64,000 nt of DNA from Aselliscus stoliczkanus (GCA_033961575.1 CM066727.1:87294501-87358500); one strand, 5' to 3'; shown: positions 45,830 through 57,300, counted from the stretch's first letter. The notes: a model not told the origin generated them from the letters alone. A program made the numbers and translations.

Positions 45830-47285
45830 ATCAACACTACTGATTCTATGGACATTAAAAGGAATAAATGAATATCACATAAAATTATATATCCACAAAT
45901 TTGATAGCTAGATGAAAAGGACCAATTTCTTGGAACATACAAACTAACAAAAGTCACACAAGGAGAAATAGAGCATCTGAATAGGCCTATATCTATGAAA
46001 GAAATTGAATAAATAATTAATAATCTTCCTAAAAAGAAATCACCAAACCCAAATCATTTCACTGGTGAATTCTACCAAATATTGAGGAAGAAATTGTATC
46101 AATTTTTCACAATCTCTTCCAGAAAATAGAAGCATAGGCAATCTTCCTAATTCATTTTATGAGCCCAGGATTACTCTAATACCAAAACCAGATAGAGATA
46201 TTACAAGAAAAGAAAATTACACACCAATACCTGTCATGAACCTAGGCACAAAAATCCCAATAAAATATTAGCAAATTGAATCAAACAATGTATAAAAAGA
46301 ATTGTACACCACAACCAAGTGGGATTTCTTCCAGATATGCAAGGTTGTTTCAGCATTCAAAAATCAATCAACACAATCCACCATATCATAGGGCTAAAGA
46401 ATACATGATTTTATCAATTGATGGAGAAAAAAGCATTTGACAAAACCCAATACTCATTCATGATAAAAAAATTTTTTCATTTAAAAAAAAATCAGCAAAT
46501 TAGGAATAGAGAAGAACTTCCTCAACTTGATAAACAGAATTTACAAAAATCCTGCAGCTTTTATATTTAATTGTGAGAAACTAGACAATTTCTTCCTAAG
46601 ATCAGGAACAAAGTAAGAACGTTCCCTCTCACCACTCATAATCAGCATCATACTAGTAGTCTTAACTAATGCAATAAGACAGGAAAAGGAAATAAAAGGT
46701 ATACAGATTATGAAGAAATAAATAAAACTTTCTCTGTTCATAGATGACATGGTTGTCTATAAAGAAAATCCTAACAACTCACCAAACTCTTTTAGATTTC
46801 CTGCTCCAGCAAATAACAACTGCAATTTAAAGTTTAAAAAAACACTATCTACAAAAGCACCAAAAATAATGAGACACTTAGGTATAAATGTAACAAATAT
46901 GTGCATGATCTATATGTAGAAAACTACAAAACTCTGAGGAAAGAAATCAAAGAAGATAAAAATAATGGAACTGGAAGACTAAATATTTCCAAGATGTCAT
47001 TTTTCCCAACTTGATCTACAGATTCAATGCAATCCTAGTAAAACACCCCAATAAACTTTTTTGCAGATATTGACAAAATGTTTCTAAAGTTTATATGGAA
47101 AGGCAAAGACTTGGAATAGCCACCACAATATCGAAGAAGAACATATTTGGAAGACTTACACTAACTGATTTCAAAACATGCTATAAAGCTACTGAAATAG
47201 CATGGTATTGGCAAATTGAAAAAAAAAAATAGACACATCAATGGCACACAATGCAGAGTTCAGAGATAGACCAAATCAAATAAAA
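45830..47285 (+). mobile_element. Old L1, central ORF2 (reverse transcriptase)
   Basis: This is degraded ORF2. It includes 'ccaaacccaaatcatttcac', 'caagtgggatttcttccaga' and, near 46,731-46,750, a frame reading LFIDDMVVYKENP, the L1 counterpart of the RT catalytic motif FADD, with both aspartates kept. Many frameshifts make it inactive. Its 3' UTR probably continues at 47,577-47,905 beyond an inserted L1 tail. Confidence 0.88.
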
Positions 47286-47289
47286 TCAA

Positions 47290-47576
47290 CTGAATGTCAA
47301 CTGTAATTGAAAAGTTTTAAAGGCAGGGGGGAAGGTAAAGGGGAATAATTTCCAGGTATAAAACAAATAAGCTATGGGGATGTAATATACAGCATAGAGA
47401 ATATAGTCAGTGATATTGTGATATTGTGGATGGTGTCAGATGGTTGCTGGACTTATCACGGTGATCGCTCCTTTAGGTATGTAAATGTTGAATCATTATC
47501 ATGTGCCCCTAAAACTAACATCATATTGTATGTTAGCTATCTTTTAATAAAAACCTTCTTTAAAAAAAAAGGAACA
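47290..47576 (+). mobile_element. L1 3' UTR fragment
   Basis: The segments 'gtcaactgtaattgaaaag', then 'tttccaggtataaaacaa', 'gggatgtaatatacagcata' and 'tagctatcttttaataaaaa' with an A9 tail are an L1 3' UTR of a different subfamily. The same order of parts recurs at 60,600-60,880. Confidence 0.8.
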
Positions 47577-47905
47577 AAACTACTGATAAGTGCTACAACA
47601 TGGATGAATCTCAAAACATGAGGCTATGAAAGGAGCCAGATGCAAAACACTACCTATTGATAGTTCCATTTATATGAAATATCCAGGTAAAATAAATCTA
47701 TAGAGCCAGAAAGAAATATCCTGTTTGCCTGGGCCTGGGGATTGACTGCTAACTGGTCCAAAGAATCTTTTGGGGGTAATAAAAGTGGTCAAAGAAGTGT
47801 TGGTTGCACATTCTATAATTTACTAAAAATTATTTAATTGTACACTTAAAATGGGTGAATGTATGATATGTAAATTATACCTCAATAAAACTTTTAAACT
47901 TTTTT
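47577..47905 (+). mobile_element. Old L1 3' UTR
   Basis: The segments 'actactgataagtgctacaa', 'gttccatttatatgaaatat' and 'tgtacacttaaaatgggtga', ending 'ttatacctcaataaaa', match an L1MA/L1MB 3' UTR. Confidence 0.8.
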
Positions 47906-49030
47906 TTAAAAGCACTTCCTAATAATTGAAAGTGAAATAAACCATATCAATTTGTATTGCTTTAGTAGAATGAGCACAGAGAAAGTATTTCCAAGCGACT
48001 TTAAAACTCAGTGACATTAGTAGAATATTATTCCTAAGTAGAATATCCCTGAAAAGTAAAAAAAAAAAAAAAAAACTTCAGAAAGCTTAGACTCTTTTCA
48101 GTAAGAATATGTGTGTAATAGTGCTGGTATAGTTTAAGACTGCTAGATGTGTTGATAAAGCAAATATGTGATTATATTTGTGTAGTTGAAAATGAGAATT
48201 TTCAATATGGGAGAAGGAGATACAAATATAGTTAATTAGACTAAATAAAAAACCTGTGGTCCTGAATTTGAATTGGAAGTAACAGAATGAATTAATGATT
48301 TTTTTTAAATCATTAAAAATTGTGGTGAAAAATGACCTAAAAATTGTAGTGAAAAATGACCTATCCAGTACTAATGAGTCTCCTAGAGTCCAGACTATGA
48401 ATACAATTTTCCACTGAAAAGAACAAATACTCCTTGAAGAAATGACTGATTCCAAACCTGTGGCACAAAATGTACCATAGAAACCTGGAAATTTTTGTCA
48501 CACCACAAAGAAAAGAAGCTATCCAAAGCTATTAGAATCATGTCCAAAAGAATGGAAGTGCCAAGTTGATTAGATTCCACTTGGCCAAAATGGAACAATT
48601 GAGAATCAAGGAGGAAGATAACCACAATAAATTGAAACACTTCCAGCAGGTTTGAATTCTCTGACTTTCTAATGGCACTAAAAAAAAGAACAGAACTCAA
48701 TGTTTGCCTTTGGAGGATGCTGGGGAATCAACTCATTATTTTGAAAAATGGTAACTAAAGCAAAAAAATTAAGCATGTATCTTGCTTTTCGTATTCAAAT
48801 TCAATCTTAGGATACCAAATGGTTTAAAAGGACAAGTTTATCTTACAATGGTATTCCAGGTAATAAAGGAAGAAGGAAAGTGAAATTAGAAAAACCACCA
48901 TTTTGCAATCTTAATGAAATAATGGACTTAGGCAATAATTATCAAAGGTTGCTAACATTAAGAAAGGAGAGATAATCACACACGGTGACATCCCATGGAA
49001 AGTATACTATACTAACTATGTGTAATCTTG
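47906..49030. other. AT-rich single-copy sequence with A19 run and small duplication
   Basis: An A run of about 19 lies at 48,058-48,076. A 24-bp direct tandem duplication (aaaaattgtggtgaaaaatg and its neighbour) lies at 48,315-48,362 with one mismatch. The minus-strand frames of 122 and 101 codons (48087-48455, 48395-48700) overlap and show no domain. Confidence 0.5.
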
Positions 49031-49049
49031 AAGAAGAGAGGAAAAGGAG

Positions 49050-49164
49050 GGCCGGCCGAGTGGCGCAGTGGTTAAGCACTGGCTTGGGAAGCCAGCGGCT
49101 CCGGTTCGGTCCCACATGTGAGGGCCAGTGACACTGCCCTCAAAAACAAAACAAAACAAAAAAA
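49050..49164 (+). mobile_element. Short tRNA-derived SINE, first of three
   Basis: The head 'ggccggccgagtggcgcagt' has box A-like 'tggcgcagtgg' and box B-like 'ggttcggtccc'. The tail is built of CAAAA units. The perfect 19-bp repeat aagaagagaggaaaaggag ends at 49,049 and recurs at 49,451-49,469, after the third SINE. Confidence 0.95.
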
Positions 49165-49184
49165 CCCATCCTGTCTCTAATTTT

Positions 49185-49297
49185 GGGCTGGCCGAGTGGC
49201 GCGGTGGTTGAGTGCTGGCTTGGGAAGCCAGCGGCCCCAGTTTGGGTCCCACATAGGAGGGCCAGTGACACTGCCCTCAAAAAAAAAAAAAAAAAAA
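49185..49297 (+). mobile_element. Short tRNA-derived SINE, second of three
   Basis: The same family in the same orientation, separated from the first by 20 bases of non-SINE sequence (cccatcctgtctctaatttt), with a pure A19 tail. I could not find a target-site duplication of its own. Confidence 0.95.
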
Positions 49298-49304
49298 GAC
49301 TTTA

Positions 49305-49448
49305 GGGCCAGCCGAGTGGCTCAGTTGGTTAAGAGCTTGCTCCAGAGTGCGAGCTGAGCTCTGAGCAGCAGCAGTTCGATGCTCAGCCCGAGCTGTGCAG
49401 CCATTGAGCTGCCAACAGGGGATGGCTCAGCTAAAAAAAAAAAAAAAA
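49305..49448 (+). mobile_element. Variant tRNA-derived SINE, third of three
   Basis: The head starts 'gggccagccgagtggctcag' but then diverges (gagcttgctccagagtgcga, later gaagct-free sequence with 'ccattgagctgccaacaggg'), so it belongs to a different subfamily. It ends in an A16 tail directly before the right copy of the 19-bp duplication. Confidence 0.9.
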
Positions 49449-49450
49449 CA

Positions 49451-49494
49451 AAGAAGAGAGGAAAAGGAGAAGGAGGAGGAGGAGAAGGGGGAGA

Positions 49495-49528
<34 letters not shown>
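49451..49528. repeat. Purine-rich (GGA)n followed by (GAT)n
   Basis: A pure purine stretch (49,451-49,497) passes into about ten GAT units. The purine stretch includes the right target-site duplication of the SINE row, so part of the simple repeat predates the insertion. Confidence 0.9.
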
Positions 49529-49557
49529 CTGACCCTTTGGGAAATTCTAAAGACAAA

Positions 49558-49948
49558 GAATTTTTTAACTTAAAAAAAAATTTTTTTAACTTAAAAAAAT
49601 TTTTTTAACTTAAAAATTTAAATTTTTATAATTGTGTTTCTCACAATTAAATATAAAAATTTATATTTAATTGTGTTTATATTATATTTAATTGTGTTTC
49701 TCACAATTAAATATAAAAATTTAAATTTTTATAATTGTTTCTCACAATTAAATATAAAAATTTATATTTAATTGTGTTTATATTATATTTAATTGTGTTT
49801 CTCACAATTAAATATAAAAATTTTTTTAACTTAAAAATTTAAATTTTTATAATTGTGTTTCTCACAATTAAATATAAAAAAAAAAAATTTAAATTTTTTT
49901 AACTTAAAAATTTTTTTAACTTAAAAATTTTTTTAACTTAAAAAAAAA
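49558..49948. repeat. AT-rich array of two palindromic units
   Basis: About 390 bp built from two alternating units. Unit A (ttttttaacttaaaaaa) is an inverted repeat around one base and occurs seven times. Unit B carries 'taattgtg tttct cacaatta', an inverted repeat with a 5-base loop. The motif 'cacaattaaatataaaaa' occurs five times, at about 49,642, 49,702, 49,743, 49,803 and 49,863. A block of about 101 bp starting at 49,640 is repeated at 49,741, so there is a higher-order level. G and C are almost confined to the 'ctcac', 'gtg' and 'aac' positions. No coding potential. Confidence 0.95.
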
Positions 49949-50039
49949 GGCAAGAAAAATTGATATAGAAGGTACACGTATATATTGAAAGAAACTTAAA
50001 AGACATCACACTATATAGACCCTAATAAAATCCTGATGC

Positions 50040-50185
50040 AAACGAACCATTAAAAGTGTACAGGTGCTTTAAGGCTTGATTGTGGCAATGTTTGCACAAC
50101 TGTATAAATTTACTAAAAATCAGGCTGTACATTTATAATGGATGAAGTTTATAGTTTATTACACCTCAATAAAAAAGAAAAAAAA
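50040..50185 (+). mobile_element. Old L1 3' end
   Basis: The segments 'gttgcacaact'-like sequence (gtttgcacaactgtataaat), 'ctaaaaatcaggctgtacat' and 'ttacacctcaataaaa' are typical of an L1M 3' terminus. Confidence 0.65.
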
Positions 50186-50279
50186 AGTGTCAGACTATCA
50201 AGGAAATATGAACACTAATGGGTCATAAAGATTTATCGTTGTTTTTTTTAAAGCATGATAATCATATTGTGGTTTTTAA

Positions 50280-50470
50280 AAAAGAGTCCTTATCTTTTAA
50301 GATTAACACTGAAGTATTTACAGATACAGATAATTCAAAGCATTGGCTTCAAAATACTCTGGTGTTGGGTGAATGAAGGCTACAGGTGTTAAGGCTGAGT
50401 CATGAGCATATAAGGTCATTATACTATTCTACATATGTGCCTGTTAGGAATTTTCTATAATAAAAAAAGT
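50280..50470 (+). mobile_element. Old L1 3' UTR
   Basis: The segments 'ctgaagtatttacagataca', 'ggcttcaaaatactctggtg' and 'attatactattctacatatg', then 'ttttctataataaaaaaag', correspond to an L1MB-type 3' UTR. Confidence 0.7.
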
Positions 50471-51369
50471 GACAAATAAAAAGATGATTGTAAAATTTTG
50501 AAAAACAAAAGAAAAAAATGAAACAGTAAGGAAGACAAAGTCTTTTAATGAATCAGTTCTGTCTCCCTTAATTATTTAGTTCTTAAGTTTTCATCTTTGA
50601 TATTAATGCAAATGCCTTGTGGGAATAGATGGCATATAAATAATAACACTATAACTCATGTCCTATGTCTTCAAACTATATAAAGTGTGGTATTACTGCC
50701 TCCACTACAGGGATGTTACAACAAAAATGGAAACCAGCCCCCAATACATGAACTTGACCCCACAAGTGGAGTTGAACTGCTGAGCAATGATTTGTTTAGT
50801 CATAGTTTCCCCATGACCCAGTGCCATATACAGATGTCATATCATTTATAAGAGTCAAGCTGGTAAAGTAAGATCTCCAGACCCATTAATTGGCTTCTTT
50901 TTAAAGTAAAATACTTTACATTGTTTAATGAAAGTCAGAGCTTACACATCCATGAGTAACATTACAGCAGGAAGATTCTGAGTAGAAGTGAGCTTTCCGC
51001 ACAAAATTTGGTAAAAGAGCTCTGAAAGTCTAAGACTCACCACAGCTCTGTGTAATGGTTGCTCACTGGTTTATACAATTTGTTCCATTCTAACCGTCCC
51101 CCTTTTATTTTCTTGAATCCTGGATTATTTGTTCCAGAGTCATCAGTTCCAGAAAAGAGTTTAGGGGATAATGTTCAGTCCCTAATGGTATTAGTACATT
51201 AAATCATCTTTACGTCCCAGGAGCTGCAGAAAACATGGCCTGTGTTGGGTTATACCTGGCAGGTGTGTCATGTGGTCTTTCATATCTAAACATGACCACT
51301 CAGTCACTGGCCCTGGACACTGAGCTAAAGAAAAGAATAATGTTTCTTCTGGATTTGTCTGAGTTAGGC
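50471..51369. other. Single-copy AT-rich sequence, no gene seen
   Basis: A 62-codon minus-strand frame at 51191-51379 has no recognised motif. No repeat was identified. Confidence 0.5.
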
Positions 51370-51575
51370 AACACAGCATGGTGACAAAGAATGTGGCCCT
51401 CAGAGTTAGACAGATGGGCTCTATTCAATAAGCTGGACTAAATTCTTATCTTTTCTAACCCTCAAACTCCTCATCAGAGATATAGAAATAAAAATACCTT
51501 CCTCTCAAGGTTGATACAGGGATTAAATGAGAAAATGCAGGTAATACTTTTAGCACCCTGCCTGGCACGTAAGAC
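51370..51575 (+). repeat. MIR SINE
   Basis: The segments 'acacagcatggtgacaaaga', 'gttagacagatgggctct', 'gggattaaatgagaaaatgc' and 'gcaccctgcctggcacgtaa' follow MIR from head to tail. Confidence 0.85.
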
Positions 51576-51667
51576 TTTTTAATCAAAAATAGTTTTAACG
51601 ATTGTTCCTAATGCCAAGACTTGCGGGAGATTGAACTGGAGATGGACCTTACAGCCTGTTTCACTGG

Positions 51668-51699
51668 CAAAAAAAAAGAAAAAGAAAAAGAAAAAATTT
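51668..51699. repeat. (AAAAAG)n tract
   Basis: An A-rich tract with regularly spaced G. No SINE is visible upstream. Confidence 0.8.
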
Positions 51700-51869
51700 A
51701 ATAAAATAAAGCTCTTGGGCTGCTGGATGACCTGGCAGGGCACTTGTCTGATGAGCAGATTTTTCCAGTGATGCTTCTGCAATGGGGAAGATGTTTAAAA
51801 GAGCTTCAAAGGTCTGCCACAGTCTCCTGGGAGCCCACACAACCACCCCGCCGGCCTCCAGAGTGGGGC

Positions 51870-51995
51870 CTCATGCAATGGAAAGAACCTGGCCAGGGAG
51901 TTAGACAGACCTCGCCTCTGCATCCTTGGCCGAACTGCTTCACCTCCGCCTCTTCCCGTGAAAATGAAGATGGTCATATCCACCTAGTTGTGAAG
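51870..51995 (+). repeat. MIR SINE fragment
   Basis: The segments 'gcaatggaaagaacctggcc' and 'cctcttcccgtgaaaatgaa' match MIR in the sense direction. CpG content is relatively high for such an old repeat. Confidence 0.6.
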
Positions 51996-52039
51996 GTGAA
52001 AAGAAAGCCTTGCAGGAGGAATGGGGCAAGCTAATGCTG

Positions 52040-52265
52040 GCTGACCCAGCACTCAGGGCCCAGCGTGTACAGGGCGCTTACAATCACCATGTTATTTAGG
52101 CTTCACAACCATCCAGAAAAGGAGCCATTATTATCCTATTTCATCAGGGAGGAAAGAAAGGCTCAGCTCGGTGAAAGTTGCCCAAGATTATATAACGGTT
52201 ATGTGGAGGAGCCAGGATTTGACAGTCTGAGAACAGATCCCAGCCCTCTAAACACTCTTTTCTAC
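52040..52265 (-). repeat. MIR SINE, antisense
   Basis: The segments 'ttatttaggcttcacaacca', 'cattattatcctatttcatc', 'gaaagttgcccaagattata' and 'ggagccaggatttgacagtc' are antisense MIR. It faces the previous MIR in opposite orientation. Confidence 0.8.
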
Positions 52266-54034
52266 TACCGCTCACCAGCTCCCCACCCCAGACACAGTGA
52301 GGCCAAGAGCATTCGTGTTGGGACATGGTTTCTTAGGTCTCTACGTATCCCCCACGATTTTATGAATCCCTGTCACAGTCACAAAGAGGCAGGGGAGCAG
52401 TACCACTGATGTCCCTTCCTAATCTTCCTACCCACTCTTCATGAAAGATTTAGGTCTATTGTACACAATGGGCCCAAGTAAAAACATGGCCCCCCAGAAG
52501 ATTACGGGGACATTTACTTGGCATCTACAGGTCAATTCTTGGAGAAAGAAATATGGCAATACATCTATAGTCCATTTCTTCAGAAAATTCATTAATGGAA
52601 GGGCTGCTCTCAGCAGAGTCTCCAAAACTAAATATTCAGGGAGCTTAAGAGTTTACTTTTCTAAGCAAGTGCTGTCTTTTTGCTTTAAAGCTGAAGTTCT
52701 AGTCTCAAGACCCTCAGGGTTAACCGAAGTCCAAAAGTCCTGTGGTACCTGATAAACCTCACAGTTGCTAAGTTTTATAGCTGTTGTCAAACTGTTCAAA
52801 CACAAGCAGAGCCAAACATCCTCCCAGCCAGCACTGCCCTGCGTCCCAGAATCATGTGTTATGGTTTCCATCACACGCGGCCATAAAGTCCCATTTGAGC
52901 TTGTCATCTAAGGGAGCCATGTGACTGCCGGCACCTACCGGGTTACCCTTGCCTCTTCCCTTGGGACCGGGCTTCTCAGCAGAATGGTCACATTACTTGC
53001 TAAGATGAGTCAGAAGTTCCCCTAAATCTCCTGACACCACTTGGGAGCTAAGAAAAAGGGACAGCAAACAGGCCCAGTGGGGTCTGTCTAGCCATGACCT
53101 AAGAATGCAGTACATTTCTTCAGAGCAGCATTCATGCCCAAATCCCTGCTGCTTCACAGACGCCTCAGAGGAGCTCAAGAGACAGTATTTCCACAGGGAG
53201 TGACAGGAATAGGCTAAGCACCACAAATCCCCGTGGGACACTCCAGATGTGTAAGGTATCCACAGAAGCTCCCCTGACCGCCCCTGGGCCCAGAGACCCT
53301 GTTAGGCCAAACGCTGGTTCCTTTTTCTCTAAGCAGATAGATGAATGTTTGTACCACTACGGGCACAGAATACACAGTAGCCAAGGACGGAAACCTATTC
53401 CCCAAGAGATTCGCATTCACAGAACAAATGCCTCTGTGGAGTGAGAATCCTCGCCTGCCTCTACCCACATACTGGTCTCCTGGTCATTCCCTCACTGAGG
53501 CCTCGACCTCCACAAAGGCCTTTAAAAAATACACCATTTTTTCCCACACACCTTGTGTTGCTCTCAAGGCAGGAGGGTCCCTGATTCCTTCAGTGGGTGA
53601 AATCTCCCATAGGTACTCAGACAAGGAATGTTCTCAGTGACCTTGGCCTGGATTCCAGCTCCCACATTCCTGCTGCAATGAGGGGCCTGGCCTCCATCAT
53701 CCCCCTTTGAAGCTATTGACCTACAGCCAGACATGCCCACTCCCTCTGTTGTCCTTTGGTCTAGACCTTTCCAAGGCCATCCTCTTTAAAACCTCACCTA
53801 CCCTGCCCAAATCTGCATATCAAAATTTCCCCAGCCCTTAAGGCCCAGACAAATGTTCCCTTGCCCAAGACAACATCCCAACTCCTTGTTACATCCTCCA
53901 CTCCAGGCCCACAACTCACACCCTGAGGCCAGTTAATTTCATCCACTAGCCCAGGGGAGCTGACCTGTGAATCAGCCTCACTTTTAAACTTCATCTGGCA
54001 CTTATTTTTCACTCTTAGCCTTTGAGCACATATA
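52266..54034. other. Single-copy sequence, no gene recognised
   Basis: Frames of up to 103 codons (52441-52752 plus, 53341-53640 plus) lack conserved motifs. A segment near 53,760-53,900 (taaggcccagacaaatgttc) resembles an L2 relic. Confidence 0.5.
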
Positions 54035-54790
54035 CATTTTTTAAACTTTTTTTATTTTGAGATAATTTAGGCATACAGAAGAGTTGTAAAAGTAACACAA
54101 AGGGTTTTGAAAATGCTTCATCCAACTTCCTCTAATGTTAGCTACTTACATAACCATCGTATAATAATCAAAACCAGGAAAGTAATACTGGTACCATACT
54201 GTTGTTACCTAAACTACAAGCTTTATTTGGATTTCACCAGTTTTCCACCCATGTCCTTTTTATTCTATTATAAGATTCAATCCAGGATCCCTCATTGCAT
54301 TTCATCATCACGTCTTCTTAGTGTCCTGTGACAGTTCCTCTGTGTTTCCTTGTCTTTTATGACCTTGACATTTTTTAAGAATACTGGTCAGGTTATTTGT
54401 AGAATGTCCCTTAATCTGGGCTGATCTGATGTTTTCTCACCATTAGATTGAGGCTGTTTTTAGCAAGACTCCCACAGAGTGGATGCGCCCTTGTCAGTAC
54501 ATCATGTCAACAAGTACATGATGTCGGTATGTCAGTGGTGAAACCTTGGCTAAGGTGGTTTCTGCCAGGAATCCCCATTATAATCTCACTATTTCCCCTG
54601 TTATAGTTAGAAAATATTTGGGGGGAGATACTCTGAGGCTATGCAAATATTCTGTTTCTCCTTAAACTTTTGCTTTCTAACTTATCACTCATCAGTGGAT
54701 CTTCCTGCAGCAATTATTACTATGATATTCTACTGATGATCTTTACTTTCCTCATTTTTTTCTGTATTTACTCATTAGAATTTTTTTGTA
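54035..54790 (-). mobile_element. Old L1 3' UTR, antisense
   Basis: The order 'attttgagataatttaggca', 'cctctaatgttagctactta', 'tggatttcaccagttttcca', 'tgtcccttaatctgggctga' and 'aaatattctgtttctcctta' is the reverse complement of a long L1M 3' UTR. Confidence 0.85.
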
Positions 54791-54795
54791 AATGT

Positions 54796-54862
54796 CTTAT
54801 CACTACGTTGTACACCTGAAACTAATACAATATTGTATGTCAACTGTAATTGAAAATTTTTT
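54796..54862 (+). mobile_element. L1 3' terminal fragment
   Basis: A fragment of about 67 bp with 'cactacgttgtacacctgaa' and 'tgtcaactgtaattgaaaa'. It lies in sense next to the antisense L1 just left of it. Confidence 0.75.
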
Positions 54863-54954
54863 TAAAGAAGTTTTTCATAGATTTGTCCCTCTTCACATAT
54901 TTATTTATTTCTGTCATTTATACTTATCAGTATGAACTCAAGGACATTTATTTT

Positions 54955-55085
54955 ATATAAAAATTAATATTAAATATAATTATATACAGAATATATAATT
55001 ATGTTAAATTATGTATGGTATGGGTTATGTATAATGTATTATATATAAATTATATTAAATATAAATATATATAAATATAAATACT
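54955..55085. repeat. AT-rich low-complexity sequence
   Basis: The stretch is almost entirely A and T, with repeated 'ataaatata'-type words. Confidence 0.8.
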
Positions 55086-55129
55086 AACATTTATTTTATT
55101 GCGTTGGCTCATTTGGGATGCTGTGTTTT

Positions 55130-55235
55130 GCTTTACTAGATTATAAGTTTTTTGAGGGTACTGGCCTTTTTGCCCTAACACAATGTCATGAATACAGTTG
55201 ATTCTTAATAATACTACTTAATATTTATAGAAATT
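55130..55235 (+). repeat. L2 LINE 3' fragment
   Basis: The segments 'ctagattataagttttttga' and 'gggtactggcctttttgccc' match the L2 terminus loosely. Confidence 0.45.
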
Positions 55236-57204
55236 TTAAAAATGTCTTCAGATCAATTATTTTGATTCTTCTGTTGAGAAGAATGTATGAATAAATAATG
55301 ATCAGAGTAATACATGAATAATTTTTATGCATATCTGAAAAAGGTACCTAATTTGAAGTCACTCAGGAGTTCAACTCTTTATCTGCCTCTCCTTGTTTGA
55401 TTCCAGAGCCACTATTTGACAAAGTACTTGGTTATTTTAGCTGTGTTCAGTCACCACTTCTGACTCAGGCTAATTCTATGTAGGACTCTTATGAGCAGAT
55501 CTTAGGTTGTTCTTGTTTGCGTGCTTGTTTCAAATCAAGCTGAATTTCCATTGCCACTCTACTCTTCTGGCCTATGCTGGCCTACCATCACACACAGAGC
55601 ACTGAGATGCCTGTCTGAAGTGGGCAGCATCCTCAACCATCACACACTCTTAATACTGTTCTCAGTTGTCAGTCAAAAGCTTCTGGAGAGTTATACCCAG
55701 CCATAAACATCTGCCCTCATTCTGCAGGACCATAATACAGATCTATGTGGATAGGCTAACGGGAGACATGATGGTTGCTAAAATGGTTTGTAATGGGCTG
55801 CATCACAGTTTTCTTAGAGTGGCTTCAGATGAAAAACAATGTTTCCTAGTTATAAAAAATAATAAGTTTGGAAAATAATAGGGTGACATTCTCAGTCTCA
55901 TTGACCGTATCAGAAGGGGACAGATGTGAAACACCAGAAGGAGCCAGGAGGTCTTTGGCTCAACCTGCTCACTCTATCGTCAATCTCCCCTGAAGCACAT
56001 TTCCACCATTTCATGCCTGGGGCCTGAAGAAAGGTAATACGTAACTCTGGTATATAAGTCAGGTGACCACATGATTTATCATCCAAACTAGAGCACTTTT
56101 GAAAGTGAGTTAATTATTAATTATTATCATTAATAAGTACAATGGGCAATAAGGCTATCCTGAGAAAACTGGGATTCTATGTAAAAACAGAATTCCCAAC
56201 TTAAAACAACGGAGACTGGTTAACTTTTACTAAACATATCTGTATGACAAATTTATAAGCACCTTCCGGAAAGCCAACAGCAATTCCTGGTAATGTTTTG
56301 AGGGGAAAATAGATTTTGAGTTAAATGTGCAAAAGGATAAAAGCCGCTGGGCGTGTGGAAGATGTTATGCAATGGAATCATGGGATGGGAAGCAGGAGGA
56401 GTCACAAGCAGCCTGATACCAAGAAATAACCCCCTTCCTCCAATTAAGAGGGATGCAAACTTCTCTGCCTATGAGCCAGCTGCACGGTGTGCATCCCTGC
56501 AAAAGGGACTGCTATGTAGCATAAGCTCCATTGTCTTTCAACCCTTAAACTTTCTTCTTTCATGTCAAAGTTAATTTTAAGTATTCTGCTTAATAGCTTC
56601 CTTCAAATATCGAGTCACTTAGGTCATTTCCTCTTAAAAGACACGAAGCCATGAAGAAGGAAAAATGGGGACTCTCACCAGGAAGGGTGTGTTCTCTGGG
56701 ATGTTGTTCTCTTATATTTATTTGGAAGCAGTTACAGACCCCACCATCTACCCAAGCTGTCTCTAGTTGGTCTAGTGGGAAACACCTCTTTAGCAACAAG
56801 TCATGATCCAGACTTATTTTTTCCATTCTACCAAGGAGGAAATGGAGCCTTTCTAAGGGGCAAAAGATCTATTTAAATTTTTGGCTTGAATCAGTAAGCA
56901 CCCGGAGTTGGGATTACTCATGCTGTAGCCATGGCCCTTCTCTCTCAACTTTAATGGGAATAGGTAACATCCTATTATTTGAGTGTTTATCTTGAGTTCA
57001 TATTTTTCAAACAGGTTAAGGCATTCATTGGCACAAATCTTTTCAAACCTAAAAAGTTAAAGAAGGAGGAAAGTCTTCCACATATCAATAGTGGAGACAA
57101 TGTCCCGAAAAAAAACCCATATAGAGATCATTAGATAATCTATTATCTTATGAAGAAAGCCATGAGGATCTGTGAGTAATAATTTCTACTTCAGAGTACC
57201 TGAT
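55236..57204. other. Single-copy sequence, no gene recognised
   Basis: The longest frames here are 60-78 codons and show no conserved pattern. No CpG island or recognisable repeat was seen. Confidence 0.5.
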
Positions 57205-57300
57205 GAGTAAAATACATTGAGTGCTTAGATAAGGATCTGCCTCAAAAGTGCTCAGTATATAGTGATTATTGTTGTAGTTTAGTAAATATTAATAAGTAAC
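57205..57300 (+). repeat. MIR-like 3' fragment
   Basis: The segments 'aaatacattgagtgcttaga' and 'gtgctcagtatatagtgatt' resemble the 3' part of MIR. Confidence 0.5.

Noticed and set aside
49050..49448. tRNA gene cluster
   Set aside because: The tRNA-like heads lack a complete acceptor and T arm, are followed by SINE bodies and A tails, and sit inside a target-site duplication.
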